This document shows positions 25,654 through 33,847 of a stretch of DNA of 64,000 nt, piece by piece (the first letter of the stretch is position 1; every line of letters begins with the position of its first letter). Position numbers and translations under genes: made by a program. Location: positions 372,001 to 436,000 of the forward strand of contig NZ_CP125370.1 of NCBI RefSeq assembly GCF_030034735.1, written 5' to 3'. This DNA is from Paenibacillus sp. RC334 (GTDB taxonomy: Bacteria; Bacillota; Bacilli; Paenibacillales; Paenibacillaceae). Below the pieces are notes generated by a model that saw only the letters and a program-made list of their open reading frames with translations, made no database searches and had not been told where the DNA came from.

Positions 25654-26088
25654 ATGGAAAGAACCGCCAAAACCTATGCAGCAGCAATTGACTCTTTAAA
25701 TGTTGAATCCAATTATTTACCTAAGGGGGGTGTTACTCATTGTAACGAATTTGCACAAGATGTAATGAAGAAGATGTCGGCCGCCCTGCCTGGTGGTATA
25801 GCTAATGAAATGGCAGATGCATTGAGTAATAAAAAAGCTCCCGGTTGGTACGCTGTCACATTCAGCGACGCTCAAAAAAGGGCCAACCTCGGTTATCCAA
25901 CAATCGGTATCAAAAAAGAGACAGGTCATGGTCACGTGGTGGTGGTCAGACCTAAAGGCTCATCCATTACAGTATTGAAAGAAGTACAGGTTGCACAGGC
26001 AGGCACTTCTAATTTTAACAGTAAAACGATCAATTGGTCGTGGAAGGCGGCAGACCTGCCAGGAGTGAAATTTTATACGCACGATTAA
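25654..26088 (+). CDS. Small papain-fold-like (NlpC/P60-CHAP-type) protein
   Basis: A 144-residue protein with no signal peptide. Cys30 lies at the start of a helix (THCNEFAQDVMKKM), and His94 lies in a strand (GHGHVVVVRP), after PGWYAVTFSDAQKRANLGYP. This Cys-helix then GHV-strand order is the pattern of NlpC/P60 or CHAP amidases, where Cys and His form the catalytic pair. The following AQAGTSNFNS fits the third polar position. The assignment is by pattern only. Lack of a leader suggests a cytosolic protein, a phage-derived enzyme or an effector exported another way. RBS is AGGGGGA; a bidirectional terminator follows. Confidence 0.6.
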   Translation: MERTAKTYAAAIDSLNVESNYLPKGGVTHCNEFAQDVMKKMSAALPGGIANEMADALSNKKAPGWYAVTFSDAQKRANLGYPTIGIKKETGHGHVVVVRPKGSSITVLKEVQVAQAGTSNFNSKTINWSWKAADLPGVKFYTHD

Positions 26089-26111
26089 TTAGGCTGAAAG
26101 CGGCAGTAAAC

Positions 26112-26152
26112 AACCCAAAGGCGCGGCTTTATGCTTTCCGCACCTTTGGGTT
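26112..26152. terminator. Bidirectional terminator
   Basis: AACCCAAAGG and CCTTTGGGTT, extended by GCGG/CCGC, form a long stem between two convergent genes. Confidence 0.85.
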
Positions 26153-26159
26153 ATAAGAT

Positions 26160-27263
26160 TTACTTTGAAGGTAAGTGCTTGGTAAGGAGAAATGCAATAC
26201 CCTGTTCTTTCGATGCCACGGCGTAGCCATCTGCAAAAGAGGAGGATATATTCAAATATTGAAGTTTGGTCAGCAGCTTGCCTTGGCGGTCAATGTAGCC
26301 GAACTTACCGTCAGAATTCGTTCCAACACCCACGAGGGCAATGCCTTCCTTGAAAGACTCGGCTCGGGTATATTTCTGATAACCAATGACCAATTTTCCT
26401 TTGGGATCAATGAAACCGACTTTGCCGTTTTGATTATAAACAGCGGCTAAACCTTCGCTAAAATAACTCGCATCCGTATACCGAAAAGGAATAACGTTCT
26501 TTCCCTGCTTATTGATAAAACCCCACTGACCTTTGGTGTTTTGCACGGCAGCCAGCCCTTCGGAGAAATCGCCCCCTGATTTATATTGCAGAGGAATAAC
26601 AACTTTCCCTGTCGTATCAATGTACCCATACATTCCTTTACTGCTTTTAACCAGAGCCAGCCCTTCGTAAAATCCACGGGAAGTGGCATAGTGATAAGGA
26701 ATAGCTAATTGTCCTTTTTTATTGATAAACCCGATTTTATCGCCTTTTGGATTGTATACCAGAGCCAAGCCATATGTGAAATGATAATCTGAGCTATATT
26801 TTTGCGTCAAACGGGTAACGTTCTTTCCTGTTCGGTCGATGAGGAAATCTCTTTTGGTATCTGCTGTTATTACGTGGGCCAAGCCTTCGGAGAAATTCCC
26901 TGCATCTGTATATTGGCAAGGAATAGCCAGTTGTCCTTTCGTGTTAATGAAGCCGTACAGATTCGTTTTATTGTTTTTAACCAGCGCACGTTGCTCGTTA
27001 AAATCGCTGACAGGTGAAATATAGTCGGGAAGGGTAAAGGCCTCTTTCCCTTTCGCGTTATAGTACACAAGCGAGCCGTTGGATTGTTCCGCAAATAGCA
27101 AGCCATCATGAAAGTTCCCGTCACTTTCAGGTATAACCATATTATAATCGAGAGGTGTTTGAGAAACTTCAAGAGTTGGCGTGTTGCTAGATGCGAAGCC
27201 TGTGCTCGTCATTGTGAATGCAGTACATAACAGTAGTAAAGCTAATGCTAACTTTTTTTTCAT
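26160..27263 (-). CDS. Exported WG-repeat protein
   Basis: A 367-residue secreted protein. The signal peptide KKKLALALLLLCTAFTMTSTGFASS ends near residue 25. The remainder is a run of about eight WG (KWG) repeats of some 35 residues, each like GFINTKGQLAIPCQYTDAGNFSEGLA: a tyrosine-rich strand, a small loop, then F-EGLA. WG repeats form beta structures of unclear role and often occur in bacterial surface proteins. It is a single gene with an AAAGGAG site, convergent with the small papain-like gene. No anchor motif was seen, so it may be released. Confidence 0.88.
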   Translation of the reverse strand: MKKKLALALLLLCTAFTMTSTGFASSNTPTLEVSQTPLDYNMVIPESDGNFHDGLLFAEQSNGSLVYYNAKGKEAFTLPDYISPVSDFNEQRALVKNNKTNLYGFINTKGQLAIPCQYTDAGNFSEGLAHVITADTKRDFLIDRTGKNVTRLTQKYSSDYHFTYGLALVYNPKGDKIGFINKKGQLAIPYHYATSRGFYEGLALVKSSKGMYGYIDTTGKVVIPLQYKSGGDFSEGLAAVQNTKGQWGFINKQGKNVIPFRYTDASYFSEGLAAVYNQNGKVGFIDPKGKLVIGYQKYTRAESFKEGIALVGVGTNSDGKFGYIDRQGKLLTKLQYLNISSSFADGYAVASKEQGIAFLLTKHLPSK

Positions 27264-27355
27264 TTCAATGCTCCTTTATGGGTTTCATTTTATAGAAAAT
27301 AATTCCATGGATATAGACGAACAATTTGTAAATAAGTTTCTTTATACTGTGTTTT

Positions 27356-27745
27356 TTATTCAGGGATATGAAATGATTTCAAATAGTTTTGGATATCGGT
27401 CTGAGGGGCTTTAAGCAAGCCCAGCAGTAACGATTGCAGGGTGTGCAGCGTGTCTATGTGGGCTTCAATCTCAACAATCTTTTTTTGAACAATTTCCCTC
27501 AATGTGTCTTCGTCCATCTCCTGACTGAGCAGTTGGAGCGTTTCTTGTATTTCCCTAAGTGAATACCCTAATGATTTGGCATCTTTAATAAACTTGATCT
27601 TTACCAGATAGTCATCCGTATATATGCGGTATCCATTCGCAGCCCGCTTGGGAGCAGGCAAAACACCACTATTCTCGTAATAACGAATGGTTGCCATGCT
27701 CAATCCGGTACGCTGTGACAGCTCGCCCCGTGTCATTCCCTCCAT
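27356..27745 (-). CDS. MerR-family transcriptional regulator
   Basis: A 129-residue MerR-type activator. The winged HTH is at about residues 4-70 (RGELSQRTGLSMATIRYYENSGVLP, NGYRIYTDDYLVKIKFIKDAKSLGYSLREI). A dimerising coiled coil and a short tail without cysteines follow, so metal sensing is unlikely and a small-molecule or redox-free signal is more probable. It lies 51 bases after the alpha/beta-hydrolase gene on the same strand. The promoter before that gene has the stretched-spacer architecture of MerR control (29285-29316), so autoregulated activation of this two-gene operon is likely. Confidence 0.88.
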   Translation of the reverse strand: MEGMTRGELSQRTGLSMATIRYYENSGVLPAPKRAANGYRIYTDDYLVKIKFIKDAKSLGYSLREIQETLQLLSQEMDEDTLREIVQKKIVEIEAHIDTLHTLQSLLLGLLKAPQTDIQNYLKSFHIPE

Positions 27746-27796
27746 GCCTGAACCTCCGATTTTCTAGTAAAATCGCTACTTTTATATCAGAAACAG

Positions 27797-29257
27797 CTAT
27801 GATCTCTTTTTCGTATACGTTGGATCGAACGACACCTCGGGATATTCAGGCGAAGCGCCTTTTAATAGCGGCTGCTGTTCACCTTTAAGATATTGGTCGA
27901 AAAAGGCTCGTACATACGATCTCGTAATATCAATATTATGCACAGGGTCTATATTTTTAGCAAAAAGAGAGGGTGAAATCAGGGCCAGATCCGTAAAGCT
28001 CTGATGGAAGAGCTTATCAACCGTCAAATAATAGGTATCATTTTGACTTTTGGTCATGACAGACTTTAGATCGGGGGCAAATTCCGTATAAAAGACTTTA
28101 TCTTTTTTCGTAACCGACGGTTTTAAGCTCTCGGCCGTGGTTCCTGTCATCATATACATGAAGGGCTGCTGCAATCCGGTATGGGCGACGGTTCCCCAGA
28201 ATCCACCCTCCAGGCTGACACCCGCTTTAAAACGCTGGTCCTGCGCCAAGGTTTCAGCTGTTGTCGCCCCGCCGTAGGAGTGTCCGAATATGCCCACATG
28301 CTCCAGATCCAGCTTGCCTTCGAGCAATCCGTTAGGATCTTGTGTATTCCATGTCGTAAGCGTGTCCAGCACGAATCGGGAATCGGCTGCGCGAATGCTG
28401 ACACCCTTTACGTTATTTTCATATAGCTCAGCCGATGTCGGGAATTCGGGCTCCGGCGTGTAGGGAATGACCCGACCATCAGGGAAGGAAACTTTAGCTG
28501 AAGAGTAGGGATGATCCATGCCCACTACAATATAGCCATGACTCACGAGTTCCTCCACAGCCGTCATGCTCTGGAAACGGGTAGAACGGACGCCGGGTGA
28601 GAACAGCAGCACCGGATATTTTGCCTCAGCGTTTGATATCTCCGCACCTTGGACGACATGCGTAGGAATCGTTGTGAGGTAACTGAATAGCTGCTTCGGT
28701 ATTCCGAATACAAGGCTGATGGCTTCTCCCAGCTCAGCAGGGTAGGGCTCTTTGGGTTTTTGTTTTGCAACATCGGGGTCGACAGGGTACCAGACATTGA
28801 CCATCAATTCCCGCTTGTCGCCAGGTACTGCACTGAGGGTTTCGTCACGGCTTTGATCGGTCAAATGCTGCGAAATGGTGCCAATAGCATATTTCCCCGT
28901 CGGTTCAGGGAGCGAGAAGGCAGGCAATACATGCGTCAAGTACATAGATCCGGCTGTTAAAGCCATAACGACCATAGTTAGCAGCCCCTTTTTCATATAT
29001 ATATTTTTTCGAGTTTGGAGACGTTCTTTAGCTTGGGGCTTGATGATTCTAAGGATAAATCCGAGGATCAGTATCCATGCAACAAGATAGGTCGGAAGCA
29101 TTTGCAAGCGAAAATGATCCATATTTCCATGCAGCAGTACGACCAATACGAGGGAAGATAATACGGCTGTATCCAGCCGCCTTTCTCTTTTTCTAAACAC
29201 AATAACGCCTGCGGCGGCCAAGCTGACCAGCAGCACAGCGATCTCAAGTGTCCTCAT
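27797..29257 (-). CDS. Membrane-anchored alpha/beta hydrolase (PAF-acetylhydrolase-like)
   Basis: A 486-residue protein. Three or four N-terminal helices (residues 1-about 110) precede a long extracellular hydrolase domain. The nucleophile elbow is GHSYGG. The oxyanion segment is PVLLFSPGVRSTRFQ, and the block GYIVVGMDHPYSSA is typical of the platelet-activating-factor acetylhydrolase class. The family cleaves short acyl esters. It is the first gene of the operon with the MerR regulator and has a MerR-type promoter. Its role may be detoxification of an ester or lactone compound that the regulator senses; that is inferred. Confidence 0.82.
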   Translation of the reverse strand: MRTLEIAVLLVSLAAAGVIVFRKRERRLDTAVLSSLVLVVLLHGNMDHFRLQMLPTYLVAWILILGFILRIIKPQAKERLQTRKNIYMKKGLLTMVVMALTAGSMYLTHVLPAFSLPEPTGKYAIGTISQHLTDQSRDETLSAVPGDKRELMVNVWYPVDPDVAKQKPKEPYPAELGEAISLVFGIPKQLFSYLTTIPTHVVQGAEISNAEAKYPVLLFSPGVRSTRFQSMTAVEELVSHGYIVVGMDHPYSSAKVSFPDGRVIPYTPEPEFPTSAELYENNVKGVSIRAADSRFVLDTLTTWNTQDPNGLLEGKLDLEHVGIFGHSYGGATTAETLAQDQRFKAGVSLEGGFWGTVAHTGLQQPFMYMMTGTTAESLKPSVTKKDKVFYTEFAPDLKSVMTKSQNDTYYLTVDKLFHQSFTDLALISPSLFAKNIDPVHNIDITRSYVRAFFDQYLKGEQQPLLKGASPEYPEVSFDPTYTKKRS

Positions 29258-29284
29258 GATGTAATACCTCCATCCTTTAGATCA

Positions 29285-29316
29285 AGCATAAACGTTGAAG
29301 TATACTACAAGGTCAA
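29285..29316 (-). promoter_or_regulatory. MerR-type promoter with long spacer and dyad
   Basis: On the minus strand TTGACC (29311-29316) and TTATGC/TATGCT (29285-29291) are 19-20 bases apart. The spacer holds a dyad, ACCTTGTAGTA / TACTTCAACGT, matching at 9 of 11 positions. Overlong spacers spanned by a dyad are the hallmark of MerR-activated promoters. It drives the hydrolase-merR operon. Confidence 0.7.
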
Positions 29317-29518
29317 GCACCAGGTATTTTCCAACCCTCAGCCTCTTTTCTACTATGATCTACTATTCGCCGATACAACTTCTCCTACTCTAGCATATTC
29401 ATATAACATATCTCTTCGCAGTTGAGATCGACTCAAGGATGGTTTATATCCGTCTGAACAGGGGACTCGCAAATGAGAGATTTAAAGGAAAATCACGTAT
29501 TTTAAGGAGGTAATTGCT

Positions 29519-29671
29519 TTGGGAAGAAAGAGACGAAGCGGCTTTAAAAATAAGAAAATTTCGGTAGACGTCAGACAATCTTCTTCAGCTCAGTCTGGAC
29601 AAGGTGGCAACCCCATTTCTATCAATGCTTCTGATGTCGGGGTAGTAAGAACAGATATTCAAAATAAATAA
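29519..29671 (+). CDS. Small basic protein, 50 residues, unknown
   Basis: Too short for most gene finders but well supported: TTG start with AAGGAGG (29504-29510) eight bases before, and a shared terminator 22 bases after. The protein starts GRKRRSGFKNKKISVDV, then becomes Ser/Gln/Gly-rich and ends DVGVVRTDIQNK. It has no signal peptide or helix of note. It converges with the AloR-like gene. It resembles nothing I can name. The rest of the gap (29258-29500) holds the MerR-type promoter and no gene. Confidence 0.6.
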   Translation: MGRKRRSGFKNKKISVDVRQSSSAQSGQGGNPISINASDVGVVRTDIQNK

Positions 29672-29692
29672 TCTGTTAAAAAAGTTATGTAG

Positions 29693-29728
29693 CCAACGCG
29701 TGCCGATACTCAATCGACGCGCGTTGTT
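29693..29728. terminator. Bidirectional terminator
   Basis: CAACGCG (29693-29699) pairs with CGCGTTG near 29720-29728, with partial pairing inside. It separates the 50-residue gene from the convergent AloR-like gene. Confidence 0.6.
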
Positions 29729-29743
29729 TGAGTTTAGCCTGAG

Positions 29744-31120
29744 TTAGTCATCATCGTTCAAATACATTCCGTCCATTAATCTCTTATATTCTGCATCAGT
29801 TTCACGGGACGCAAATAATCGGGAATGCTCATAAAGCCCAATATATTTAATGATACAGGATTTATTATTGACCTCAAAGGCTTTTTCCATACCGTCGATT
29901 AGATACCGAAAACCAACGTCAAATGCCCCTCTGCTTAAATAATAGTGTGACAACTCATACAGAAAAAGAATATATAAATCTGGCGTGATCTTGTGCGTAT
30001 ACGTAACAATAGCTTTTTCCCGCGCAATAAAGGCTGCAATGTCTGTGTCGAACTTTTTAAGAAAATAGTCTACCTTGATATTCTGTTGATTGGCGGCTCT
30101 GACGATTTTAAACAATCCCGGCATCAGCTCCGTTTGTGAAGCTTCAATGCATTTAACATAATCCAAAATAGCGCTTACATCTCCGGTTAGCATTTTATAT
30201 AAAAATAGACTGGACCGTGCCCATCCTTTACATTTGTTCAGCCAGTATTGAGTTTCCTCATCCGTCTCCTTCACCCAGCTTAGATCAGCATACGCATACG
30301 TATATTGTAGTGCTTGCTTGTAGTTTCCCTGGGCCTCACAAATGTTCGCACGAAGATAGTTAGAATAGGCCATATAAAAGAACATTGGTCTTTGTGGCTT
30401 TTTGAGTGGTTCCTGATTAACTTTATTGGGCTGGTGCATAAGAAGGTATTGAATATTAGCCTCATCGTCCATATCCTGAGCCAGGTCCTTGGATAAATCC
30501 CAAAATTTTCCTTGTATATATGCATTCGCCAGTTCTCTTAATGCGTCGAGTCGGTCGATGTCGTCAAGCTGATCCAAAAGGGTAAAAACCCGGTTAGCAG
30601 CCTCCACGTTTTGTTCTTTATCAGGCCCCAGGCCAAGAATAAACAAGCGATACTGGCACAAAGCCAGTCTTTCTGAACGTCGGCCCCCCTCCCTTTTGAC
30701 GATATTTTTATAAAGAAGGGCTGCGGCGGCATGTTTGTCATGTTTGAAAAAATCCTCAGCTACTTCGAACAACAGAGGAGCGTAAGTCGCATTATTCAAC
30801 CCTAAATAGCTGATTTGCTGAATGCAATCCAGCTTGTTCAGTTCTTCACATCGGTATAAAAAAGGTTTAATATTGCGCCAATCATGGGCAGCTTGGACCA
30901 AATATTCCTCGATGTAATGCCCATAAAAGTGGCCTGGATTCAGTCGCATACCATATGTAACCCGATCCAGTTGCTCTACCGAGAATAGCATTTTTTTGCC
31001 CAGAATAGCATGGACTGTTTCCGTTTCTACATCCGCCATTTCACAAAATTGCGTAATGCTTAGGTCTTCTCGTGCCATGAATTGCTCCAGCTCTGTGCGT
31101 ATCGTGGTTGTATGTTCCAA
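29744..31120 (-). CDS. AimR/AloR-like HTH-TPR regulator
   Basis: A 458-residue protein. Residues 8-62 form an HTH (TELEQFMAREDLSITQFCEM), ending in LNPGHFYGHYIEEYL. The rest is all-helical with TPR-like repeats such as ALLYKNIVKREGG, YMAYSNYLRANICEAQGNYKQALQYTYAYADL and ELSHYYLSRGAFDVGFRYL. This layout matches the peptide-sensing AimR/AloR regulators, which are multiplied in P. polymyxa. The frame opens at a GTG (31138), but AAAGGGGTGG lies inside it, five bases before the TTG at 31120, which I take as start. No signal-peptide-bearing propeptide gene follows; a terminator does. Ligand unknown. Confidence 0.7.
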   Translation of the reverse strand: MEHTTTIRTELEQFMAREDLSITQFCEMADVETETVHAILGKKMLFSVEQLDRVTYGMRLNPGHFYGHYIEEYLVQAAHDWRNIKPFLYRCEELNKLDCIQQISYLGLNNATYAPLLFEVAEDFFKHDKHAAAALLYKNIVKREGGRRSERLALCQYRLFILGLGPDKEQNVEAANRVFTLLDQLDDIDRLDALRELANAYIQGKFWDLSKDLAQDMDDEANIQYLLMHQPNKVNQEPLKKPQRPMFFYMAYSNYLRANICEAQGNYKQALQYTYAYADLSWVKETDEETQYWLNKCKGWARSSLFLYKMLTGDVSAILDYVKCIEASQTELMPGLFKIVRAANQQNIKVDYFLKKFDTDIAAFIAREKAIVTYTHKITPDLYILFLYELSHYYLSRGAFDVGFRYLIDGMEKAFEVNNKSCIIKYIGLYEHSRLFASRETDAEYKRLMDGMYLNDDD

Positions 31121-31209
31121 ATAAACCACCCCTTTCACAATCCGGATGCTAAATCAGCGATTATCTGAATATATTATATCACCGTTTTGGGAATGTTTGT
31201 ATGTAGATA

Positions 31210-31238
31210 GGAGTAGCCTCAAGGGATGAGACTACTCC
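31210..31238 (-). terminator. Hairpin after the neopullulanase gene
   Basis: GGAGTAGTCTC and GAGGCTACTCC form an 11-pair stem (one G-U) on the minus strand. Only a weak T tract follows, so it is a possible terminator. Confidence 0.5.
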
Positions 31239-31258
31239 GTTTATTAAAAGGAGAGCGT

Positions 31259-33022
31259 CTATTCCATCCGCGTCGCAGGCATTGTCTTCAGCACGGCGTA
31301 GCCATAGGCTGGAAGCTCAGCGCGTAAGCCCTTCGCTCCTGCGGACCACTGGCTTTCGCCAAAAGCCAATTCCCATTCCTGCTCGGGAATGTCCAGCTCA
31401 AACACATGGCTCTTACCGGAACGGTTAAACAGCACGAGCAGCATCTCTTCCTCGCTGCGGCGCTCATAGGCGAGGGATGCGCCTTCCGGCTCTGCCTCCA
31501 GGAAAGTGAGGCTTCCCACAGCACGCAGTGCCGGGTGCTCCTTACGCAGCGCAATCAGCTCGCGGTAAAAGTCGAACAGCTCGCGGTCCTGCTTGTCAGG
31601 GTCCCACTCCATGCACTTGCGGCAGCCTGGATCGGCATCTCCATCCAGACCGATTTCATCACCGTAATAGATGCAGGGCGCGCCCATGTACGTGAATTGG
31701 AACAGAGCGGCCAGCCGCATCAGCCGCTTGTCATCGCCACACAGCGTCAGGAGGCGTGGCGTGTCGTGGCTATCCAGCAGATTGAAGGCCACTTCAGAGG
31801 CCTGCTGCGGATAGCGGGCCAGCTGCCGTCCGATGGCAAAGGCGAAGCTTTGGGCATCGGACTCTTTTTTGACGAAAAAATCATTCACCGCATAAGTGAA
31901 CGGATAATTCATCGTCGCATCGAACTGGTCACCCTGTAGCCATTCAGACGATTCATTCCACATTTCACCCAGAATGTACGCATCCGGGTTGGCCTGCTTG
32001 ACCGTAGTGCGGAACTCTCGCCAAAAGGCGTGATCCACCTCGTCTGCCACATCCAGCCGCCACCCGTCGATGCCAATCTCATCGATCCAATATTTTGCCA
32101 CCTTCAGCAGGTACTTCTTCACCTCAGGATGCTCAGTGTTCAGCTTGGGCATCATCGGCTCCAGCCCGAAGGTATCGTAGGTCGGTGTATCATCCACCAC
32201 TTCCAGCGGGAAGCTATGTACGTGGAACCAGTCCTTGTAAGGGGAGGCTTCGCCTTTTTCCAGTACGTCCACGAACGGCTTAAAGGTACGTCCCGAATGA
32301 TTGAACACTGCATCGAACAGTACCCGGATTCCCCGGTCGTGGCAGGTGTCTACCAGTTTTTTTAACGTCTCCTTGTCCCCAAAATGCGGGTCCACCTCCA
32401 TATAATCCTCGGTATCGTATTTATGGTTGGTCGTCGCCTTGAAGACAGGCGTTATATACAGGGCGCTAATCCCCAGCTCGTTCAGGTGGTCCAGATGATC
32501 TAGGATCCCCTGTAGATCGCCACCAAAAAAATTGTCGGTCCGCGGCGTGTCCCCCCATGTCTCGGCACCTTCCGGGCTTATAGAGGGGTCACCGTTCGCA
32601 AAGCGTTCCGGGAAAATCTGATAAAAAACCGCATCCTTCACCCATGCAGGTGGTTTGAGAATATCAATTGGATTCAAAAACGGGTATTGGAACAGGCCGT
32701 CTGCATTTTGAGGTTCTTGGGTGGTAAAGTCGTTCTCGTTCATCCATAATTGTTCTTCTTCGTCTTCCAGAAAAAATCCATATTTCAGTCGGCGGTGAGT
32801 GGGCTTTACGGTACATTGGTAGTAATCAAATCTGCCGTCGGTGGCGAATTTGGACATCGGAATGAGCTGTCGGGTACGATCCCAGTCGTATTTGTCCCCG
32901 GTGAGAGCGTGCACAGCGGTCAGGTCATTTTTCTTCACACGAAGCCGTAAAAATAGGGTTGCATCATCATAACCAAAAGCCCAATTGCGCTTCGGATGGT
33001 GGTATATCGCTTCCAGCAGCAT
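31259..33022 (-). CDS. Cyclomaltodextrinase / neopullulanase (GH13_20)
   Basis: A 587-residue cytosolic GH13 enzyme. An N-terminal CBM34-like domain (1-about 125, LLEAIYHHPKRNWAF, LFLRLRVKKND) precedes the barrel. Catalytic residues are Asp324 (GWRLDVAD), Glu353 (LGEMWN) and Asp420 (LLDSHDTPR). The block MPKLNTEHPEV (about 291-301) is the family's diagnostic region V. It splits cyclodextrins, pullulan and maltodextrins. The frame extends upstream, but the ATG at 33022 has AAAAGGAGG eight bases before. No leader peptide is present. It is monocistronic, divergent from the two-component genes. Confidence 0.94.
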   Translation of the reverse strand: MLLEAIYHHPKRNWAFGYDDATLFLRLRVKKNDLTAVHALTGDKYDWDRTRQLIPMSKFATDGRFDYYQCTVKPTHRRLKYGFFLEDEEEQLWMNENDFTTQEPQNADGLFQYPFLNPIDILKPPAWVKDAVFYQIFPERFANGDPSISPEGAETWGDTPRTDNFFGGDLQGILDHLDHLNELGISALYITPVFKATTNHKYDTEDYMEVDPHFGDKETLKKLVDTCHDRGIRVLFDAVFNHSGRTFKPFVDVLEKGEASPYKDWFHVHSFPLEVVDDTPTYDTFGLEPMMPKLNTEHPEVKKYLLKVAKYWIDEIGIDGWRLDVADEVDHAFWREFRTTVKQANPDAYILGEMWNESSEWLQGDQFDATMNYPFTYAVNDFFVKKESDAQSFAFAIGRQLARYPQQASEVAFNLLDSHDTPRLLTLCGDDKRLMRLAALFQFTYMGAPCIYYGDEIGLDGDADPGCRKCMEWDPDKQDRELFDFYRELIALRKEHPALRAVGSLTFLEAEPEGASLAYERRSEEEMLLVLFNRSGKSHVFELDIPEQEWELAFGESQWSAGAKGLRAELPAYGYAVLKTMPATRME

Positions 33023-33172
33023 ATGGCATTCCTCCTTTTTGCGAGCCGTAGAATTTGAAATCATATAGCATATGTCGTATAAGGTAGTTATTAACCTTTT
33101 TACGCGGGTTATGTATCATAAATGCTATAATGCCCATTACATAAAAGAAAAACGATAAGTAGGTGTGTGTCA

Positions 33173-33847
33173 ATGAAAACAAATGTGTTATATATCGAGG
33201 ACGATCAGGATATCGGCGCTTGGATGCATCAGTATTTGGAAGAGCGGAATTACGCTGTGGTGTGGCTGCGCAGCGGGGATGGAGCTGTGGAAGCATCCCA
33301 TACATGCCAGCTTGTGATTCTGGATGTGATGCTACCTGGTCTGGATGGATTTACGATTGGAAAACGGCTCAAGAAGGAGCGGCCGGAGCTTCCGATTCTT
33401 ATGCTGTCAGCCCGAACCTCCATTGACGATAAGCTGCAAGGGCTGGATTTTGCCGACGATTATGTGACGAAGCCCTTTCATCCGGACGAGCTGATTGCAC
33501 GTATGGAGGTTTTGCTGCGTCGTTCAGGTACGGTGCCCGAGGAATCCTTGCAGTTGGGACATCTGACAGTGTACCCTCCCGATAACCGTATTATGAACCG
33601 TGATACCGGGGAAGAAATTACGCTGACAGGCAAGCAATATCATATTTTTGCTTATTTGCTGCGCCATTTGGGCCAGATTATGACGAAGGAGCAAATGTAT
33701 GAAGCCGTGTGGGGCGATCCATATATCGACGGGGACAAAACCCTAATGGTCCACATCCGGCATCTGCGTGAAAAGCTGGAGGTTGATCCCGCTACTCCCC
33801 GCATCATTGAGACGATCCGTGGTGTAGGCTATCGGGTGAAGGCATAA
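33173..33847 (+). CDS. OmpR/PhoB-type response regulator
   Basis: A 224-residue two-component regulator. The receiver domain (about 1-118) has the acidic YIEDDQD, the phosphate-accepting Asp in LVILDVMLPGLDGF and the Lys in VTKPFHPDEL. The winged-helix domain (about 130-224) ends IRGVGYRVKA. The ATG at 33173 or a GTG two codons earlier may be the start. A TATAAT is at 33126-33131. The gene abuts the frameshifted sensor kinase and a three-gene ABC exporter, so it probably controls that exporter in response to a cell-wall antibiotic, as in lantibiotic resistance loci. Confidence 0.92.
   Translation: MKTNVLYIEDDQDIGAWMHQYLEERNYAVVWLRSGDGAVEASHTCQLVILDVMLPGLDGFTIGKRLKKERPELPILMLSARTSIDDKLQGLDFADDYVTKPFHPDELIARMEVLLRRSGTVPEESLQLGHLTVYPPDNRIMNRDTGEEITLTGKQYHIFAYLLRHLGQIMTKEQMYEAVWGDPYIDGDKTLMVHIRHLREKLEVDPATPRIIETIRGVGYRVKA

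Noticed and set aside
25565..25702. Short frame starting ATGATG behind GGGGGGA, overlapping the small papain-like gene
   Set aside because: It has a fair ribosome site, but the sequence is not protein-like and the longer gene at 25654 has its own site.
29519..29671. The 50-residue peptide as an AloP/AimP-type signal
   Set aside because: It is convergent rather than co-directional with the regulator and lacks a secretion signal. Kept only as an open question.
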